A DNA stretch of 64,000 nt, taken from positions 8,431,001 through 8,495,000 of the forward strand of contig NC_079875.1 of NCBI RefSeq assembly GCF_029227915.1, given 5' to 3'. The DNA is from Hydractinia symbiolongicarpus. Taxonomy: Eukaryota; Cnidaria; Hydrozoa; Anthoathecata; Hydractiniidae. Shown here piece by piece: positions 59,350 through 64,000 of the stretch. Every line of letters begins with the position of its first letter. Within the stretch, counting starts at the first letter, position 1. Position numbers and translations under genes: made by a program. Below the pieces are notes generated by a model. That model was not told the origin of the DNA. It searched no databases and saw nothing but the letters and a program-made list of their open reading frames with translations.

Positions 59350-59944
59350 GCATAAAATTAGTAAACGAGTTAAAACTGATCGAGACAAAAAAGCAACTAA
59401 TTTGTCTAGTCATCTTTCCAGCAATCATTTTTTTATCGGAGAAACAGGAAAAGCAATACTTGTTGTGGGATTTTCAATTCCGTTGCAACGTAAATAGGAT
59501 GAAGCAGTATCTGTTTGATGGTCTGCGAACTTATTACATTAACTCATTGACCATGTCTTGGATGACTTTTCTCACTCTGATAAAAGAATTATGACTAGAT
59601 GAAGTACACCAACTCAAAAAGAAAGAAAGACAGCATTATCCAAAAAAGAAAATTAATGCTAAATTTGAATTTAAATATATTTCTGAAAATATTTTAGTAC
59701 AATTTTGTAACTGAAACCTTGCTAAAATAATTCTGCGTTTAGAATAACTAATACGTGATTACATCAACGAACAATCTTGAAATTATTTTTCAATACACGT
59801 TTAGTGACTCATCATGTTTGATTGAAAATTAATTTCAGCAGTGTCAAACACCTGACTTCAATTTCGGAACTGATTTTAATAATAAATTCAAGAAAGTTCT
59901 GTTGTTCTGCCATTATTTTGATAAAAAAGTTTTCTTACATTATG

Positions 59945-60025
59945 GTTGACATTTCTTCTCACGTCAATACCGCCGCCACTAATTACAGTAATTAAAATAA
60001 CTTCCTACTGTAACTTTCGAAAGAT
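59945..60025. repeat. array-associated intergenic module, copy e
   Basis: TGACATTTCTTCTCACGTCA, ATACCGCCGCCACTAATTAC and AACTTCCTACTGTAACTTTC, about 0.8 kb upstream of copy 4. Like copies b and c it continues with TACATATCCGGG-type sequence. Confidence 0.7.
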
Positions 60026-60029
60026 AATT

Positions 60030-61340
60030 AAAAAAGAATTAAGATTTAAACTTCCACGCCTGTATCCATGATAAATACATGTACATATCCGGGTGAAGTA
60101 TCTACTCACGTCGTTAGATTTTGCTACACGCAATGTAGTAGTTTGGCTGGTGGTTCAGCGATATAATCATGTTACAAACACCTAAAAATAGAGACCGGAT
60201 ATATGGAATTCGAACTTATGAATGTTTACAGCGGACTTAGAATCTTAGCTTATTTAGTCAAACCCCTTTAAAGCCTTTAAAATGCACTGAGGTCAGCATG
60301 ACCATTTTTGTAAATGTTTTTTTTTTTTAGTTTAACGTTAATTATTTCGTAGAGCAGACGTGTTAGAAAGTGCAACTAACCCAATTACGACGCTAATTCC
60401 CTAATCTACGTGTCTAAAATGTAGTACTTCAGCAGCCTCCTACCGACTGTTGAAAACTTTCGAGCTGATTCTTTCTGTAACTACGAAAAAGGACTGGAAA
60501 GTACTATTGACTCAATCTTTTGTCGAGGAATTGTAGCTGTCAGACATTACACTGTACGGCATGGAAAGTAGCACAACTTTTTTTAGCTTTATAAACTCCG
60601 TTGGTAATTTAAGCAAAAGCGAAAAGAAAGTTAACATGAGTTTCTGATCTGAACTTCGTAACTCCAACTAAACTGATTGCACTCTGTATCATTAAGCATC
60701 GTTGTTTTATCTCATAAAGTCGATTGAAATAGTACATTTAAAACACTATTTTAACCAGGTTTTGTGAAAGCAAGATTTTATAGAGCAGTGTAGAACCAGT
60801 AAACCGACAGTACACCATGGGGATGTAAGGGGGTTAAAGAAAAGGTCATTTTAAAATTAGTTGTTGAGAATAAAGTAAATAACTGCAGGCTAATGTTATT
60901 AACGTCTTTGGTTGACTGTCCCGACTGTGTCTATGTTACACTAATGCTAGAGGACCTTTAACAATGCTACAACTTAGTTGTTTGCCGCACAGGCAAGTTC
61001 TTGATTAGAAAATGACTGACTGACTAGTAGGGAAAATACCAATGCATTGCAAGTAGTACAATTGGGGAGTCATCCTGCAACATTAGTAAATGTCTTCGAA
61101 TAGGCTAACGCAACTGCATAAAGAATTGCCATGGTATTTCAATTTCGCAATACCATGCAATGTGTTAGCATTACAATATCTTTTTTTTTATTTTGCCGTT
61201 GAAGAATTTACAGTTTTCCGTAAGAATAAAAAGCAAATCTTAAGCTATTATATCGTATAATCTAAAGATAGGATTGCATATGCTAAAAATATTAGCTAGA
61301 GAGGTAAAAAATGGCAGGAGCGAGAAGAAGGCTATAATAG
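60030..61340. other. array spacer, nothing recognised
   Basis: AT-rich spacer between copies 4 and 5. Shares short phrases with the other spacers (CTAATGTTATTAACGTC); no gene. Confidence 0.4.
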
Positions 61341-61345
61341 CCTTA

Positions 61346-62250
61346 TCACCAAGCCCCCAACCTATATAAAAGGTTAGCATTGAAGATGATGAGGAGTTGT
61401 GTTATATGTCGTACGTTGTAACTGTCGCGTGTTCTAAAATAAATATAGATTGTCAATAGCAATAGTTTATTTTTTAGTTTATGTTTGAATTCGCTAAGTG
61501 ATGTAATAGTTTTTATGTCGTTATCAAGAAATGCATTCCACAATTTAGGTCCTCGAACTTTGTGATTGTATAATTAATCCTAGGTTGTAAAAAACTGTTA
61601 ATTGAAAATCTGGATGGATATTTATGTTGTATCTTCTGAAACATATTATTAAATACTCTTGGTAACATATTGTTTTCAAGCTTAAACATAAAAATAAGAG
61701 TTTGATAAATGTTTAGTTGGTATACATTCAGTACACTGAGCTTTCTTAATAACTCTCTGGAGTGAGTGTACCTGTCAACATTTAAAATAATTCTGATTGC
61801 ATTCTTTTGTTTATTTTGTAATTTTTTCAATTTTGTAGCGTTGGTGCTGCACCACGCAGTATTTGCATAATTTAAATAGCAGTGAATGAAAGAAGAGTAT
61901 ATGTTTTTTCAACAATTCTGATCTAGAACAAATTTTCCTTAAAATAGGATGCCAATATTCTTTGCGATCTTTTCTTCCAAAATATTTATATGTTCTGTCC
62001 AAGTAACCCTTTCATCAAGAATAACTCCTAAAAATTTCATGGATTGTGCTCTTTTTATACTTATATTGTTAATAGATAAATCAGGAAACTTCAATGGCAT
62101 ATCAACTCTTTTATTTTGCCTGTGAAAAAGTGTGTACTTTGTTTTAGAAATATTTAGGGACAGTTTGTTTGCCTTAAAACCATTCTGCCACCTTAGAAAG
62201 TTCATTATTGACTGTGCGAAATAATGTGTTTATATCTTTATTATATTTAT
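61346..62250 (-). pseudogene. LINE reverse transcriptase C-terminal part, frameshifted
   Basis: Read on the minus strand: KDINTLFRTVNNELSKVAEW, a frameshift, then KANKLSLNISKTKYTLFHR, SINNISIKRAQSMKFLGVIL, DERVTWTEHINILEEKIAKN, and after two stops SFIHCYLNYANTAWCST and KLQNKQKNAIRIILNVDRY. A second shift leads to LWNAFLDNDIKTITSLSEFK. This is the post-catalytic and thumb region of a jockey/CR1-type LINE reverse transcriptase. The YADD core and everything 5' are missing. A truncated dead insertion in the gene array spacer. Confidence 0.85.
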
Positions 62251-62259
62251 GTAACAACG

Positions 62260-63500
62260 CATGCTGCTATGTACCGCTTATTTTTGAATTTAATTATGAA
62301 TGACATGGAGTTAAGTAGTATGTGAATGTTCAATGCATTCTTAAGGCACCAAACACTGAGCTTAGAAATATTAATATGGGTGAGGTCATCAATTTATGTT
62401 TCGTTATCTTTCGCAAAATCGTTAAAACATTCATCTAGTTTAATTATGCTGAATCATATGGTCAATTAAGATTGTCACCTAAACAGTCAGGGGTCGGCTT
62501 TCTTAAGATTTGTATTGAATGTAAGCGCTTAAAAAACACCAGGGACGATGTTGCATCTGCACCTAAAAAATTTTTATTCACAGGGAAAGGGACACGTGTT
62601 AAGTCTTTCTGTTATTAAAAAATCCATTCAGCTTTATAGCTTACATTCAAGACAATTGATTATTTGCCATGTACTCATCGGTTTGCAATTTGATTTAAAA
62701 ATATTTGTCACAGCTGATATTTGTCAAAAATAGTTGCATTTAATGGCGGACATTTTTATCGAAAGTATCCTATTAGTTAACAAATATGCTTATAATATTT
62801 GCCATATTCTTTTAACTTTGTTAATCGTGGTTACTTGTATTTCTTCCTTTTTGAAACTACCTAAGTTAATTTAGAGAAACAGATGAAGGAAATGTAACGT
62901 CTTCAGCCCAACATTAGCTATTACATAATGTTATGTAACAACAATCTTTTAAGAGTAATACAACAGATAAGTTGGTTAGAACATATGGAAATCTTGCAAT
63001 GAGTTATGGTACTTAATGGGTAGCTGTTTTGTATCCACCCAGGTAATTTTAGCCCTACAGTTTGTTTAAAAATTCTTAATAATTGGGCAATGTAATGGCT
63101 GATCTTCCCTAGCCACAATTTTAAATGATCTCTTTCTTTTATAGCCTTTATTTTGATGCGTATACATGCGTAATCTAACATGTCAGCCTTAACTCTTTTA
63201 CATCGGCGCTAGTACCTCTTAGCATTAGAGAATTCTTTAACATCTATTTTTCCCAACTGAAAAAACTAAAGTATTGTACCAAATTTGAACTTATCGTTTA
63301 CCTTGTGACAGAATCATGGAGTTTGCCAGTCATTTTTAAATTTTGCAAAGGAAAGAAATTGTCCAACAAATGTTAGACACAATTGCTTGTCCCTACTGGT
63401 ATCCATTTAGAACTAAAGTACGTCAACATGTTTTTTCAAGATAATAAACAATACAGTAAATAAGACACTCTTCGGGGAAATATTAAAATCAAAAACTTTT
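62260..63500. other. intergenic, nothing recognised
   Basis: No convincing gene. An 86-codon minus frame at 62921-63181 (with LKLWLGKISHYIAQLLRIFK) faintly recalls LINE-like sequence but is too short to call. Confidence 0.4.
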
Positions 63501-63507
63501 TCTAATT

Positions 63508-64000
63508 TTAATAAATATTTTGTAATCGTTCGCTGATGTCTGTAAGTCGCATTTTTACACCGTATAATACTCTCTTTGAAACTTGATCATTGTACAGCAT
63601 TTGTTTAAAACTTCTGGTTTCTTCAACACTCATCACAAGTCCACAGTCAAGTCTTCTGTTGAGGATTTCGATTCTCATTTGCAAGTATTTAATCAAATCC
63701 CTGGCTTGATTGATTTGTTGGTACACACCAGTTAACTTTAAATTTGCGTTAAAACGGTTCAAAACTAAAATAAAAATTAAAATTGCATTCTGAATACATG
63801 TTTTTTTTTATAACAGCACATAACCTTGGAAATGCAGAATAGTTACGTATAGTGTATGCAGAAAAAATCCTTCTTTACTTACATGGAATAATGTTATTGC
63901 AAACGATGATATTATCATTTGCAAGTGCCAACAGAACAGTAATGTCCCCATCGTTGGGTTTCATTGGGACTTCTGGAATGTTAGTGCAGTTAAGAGGTTG
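63508..64000 (-). CDS. secreted helical protein family, copy 5 (5' part beyond window)
   Basis: Exon 3 (63764-63508, 257 nt) and most of exon 2 (from 63883 to the window end) of the same unrecognised family. Exon 2 reads QPLNCTNIPEVPMKPNDGDI and ALANDNIIVCNNIIP; exon 3 keeps RRLDCGLVMSVEETRSF and QVSKRVLYGVKMRLTDISER and ends two codons earlier (NIY, no KK). The signal-peptide exon lies to the right of the window. The intron between the two exons is 118 bp. The array evidently continues past 64 kb. Confidence 0.8.

Overview
The window looks like nuclear DNA of a cnidarian, most likely a hydrozoan. It is AT-rich, the genes have GT-AG introns, and it is littered with decayed LINE, Penelope-like, PIF/Harbinger, hAT-like, TTAA-flanked and tRNA-SINE elements. 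Nothing looks prokaryotic (no operons, Shine-Dalgarno sites or CRISPR). The organism assignment is inference from gene content and style.

Left part (1-19.9 kb, minus strand): one large split gene, read here as a WDR93-like WD-repeat protein. Ten phase-compatible coding exons run from 19895 down to 84, and the gene leaves the window on the left. Its introns hold transposon debris and two plus-strand genes: a small unrecognised gene ending in a CaaX-like tail (6.1-6.7 kb) and an intronless, membrane-anchored SGNH/GDSL hydrolase (11.84-12.62 kb).

Middle (20-38 kb, plus strand): transposon remnants, including a frameshifted LINE reverse transcriptase at 24.1-25.6 kb, then two paralogous genes for secreted conodipine-type phospholipase A2-like proteins (27.9-29.3 and 35.1-37.6 kb). 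Each has a signal peptide, an acidic propeptide, an arginine-rich segment and a Cys-rich domain with a CNKHDICYYC active-site motif. In the first gene the Arg segment is expanded by an 18-bp coding minisatellite (nine RRRSFL units).

Right part (39-64 kb, minus strand): a tandem array of a small secreted helical protein family I do not recognise. There are three complete three-exon genes with exon lengths of exactly 52, 162 and 263 nt, one copy cut by the window edge and one decayed copy. They share a core promoter, a 3-prime end signal, and a duplicated intergenic module that also marks two positions without a gene. The array is the best candidate for an undescribed system here. A Met/His-rich start (MSHHM after the predicted signal peptide), three cysteines and amphipathic helices are its visible hallmarks. 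A frameshifted LINE (61.3-62.25 kb) and a Penelope-like fragment (49.7 kb) sit between copies.
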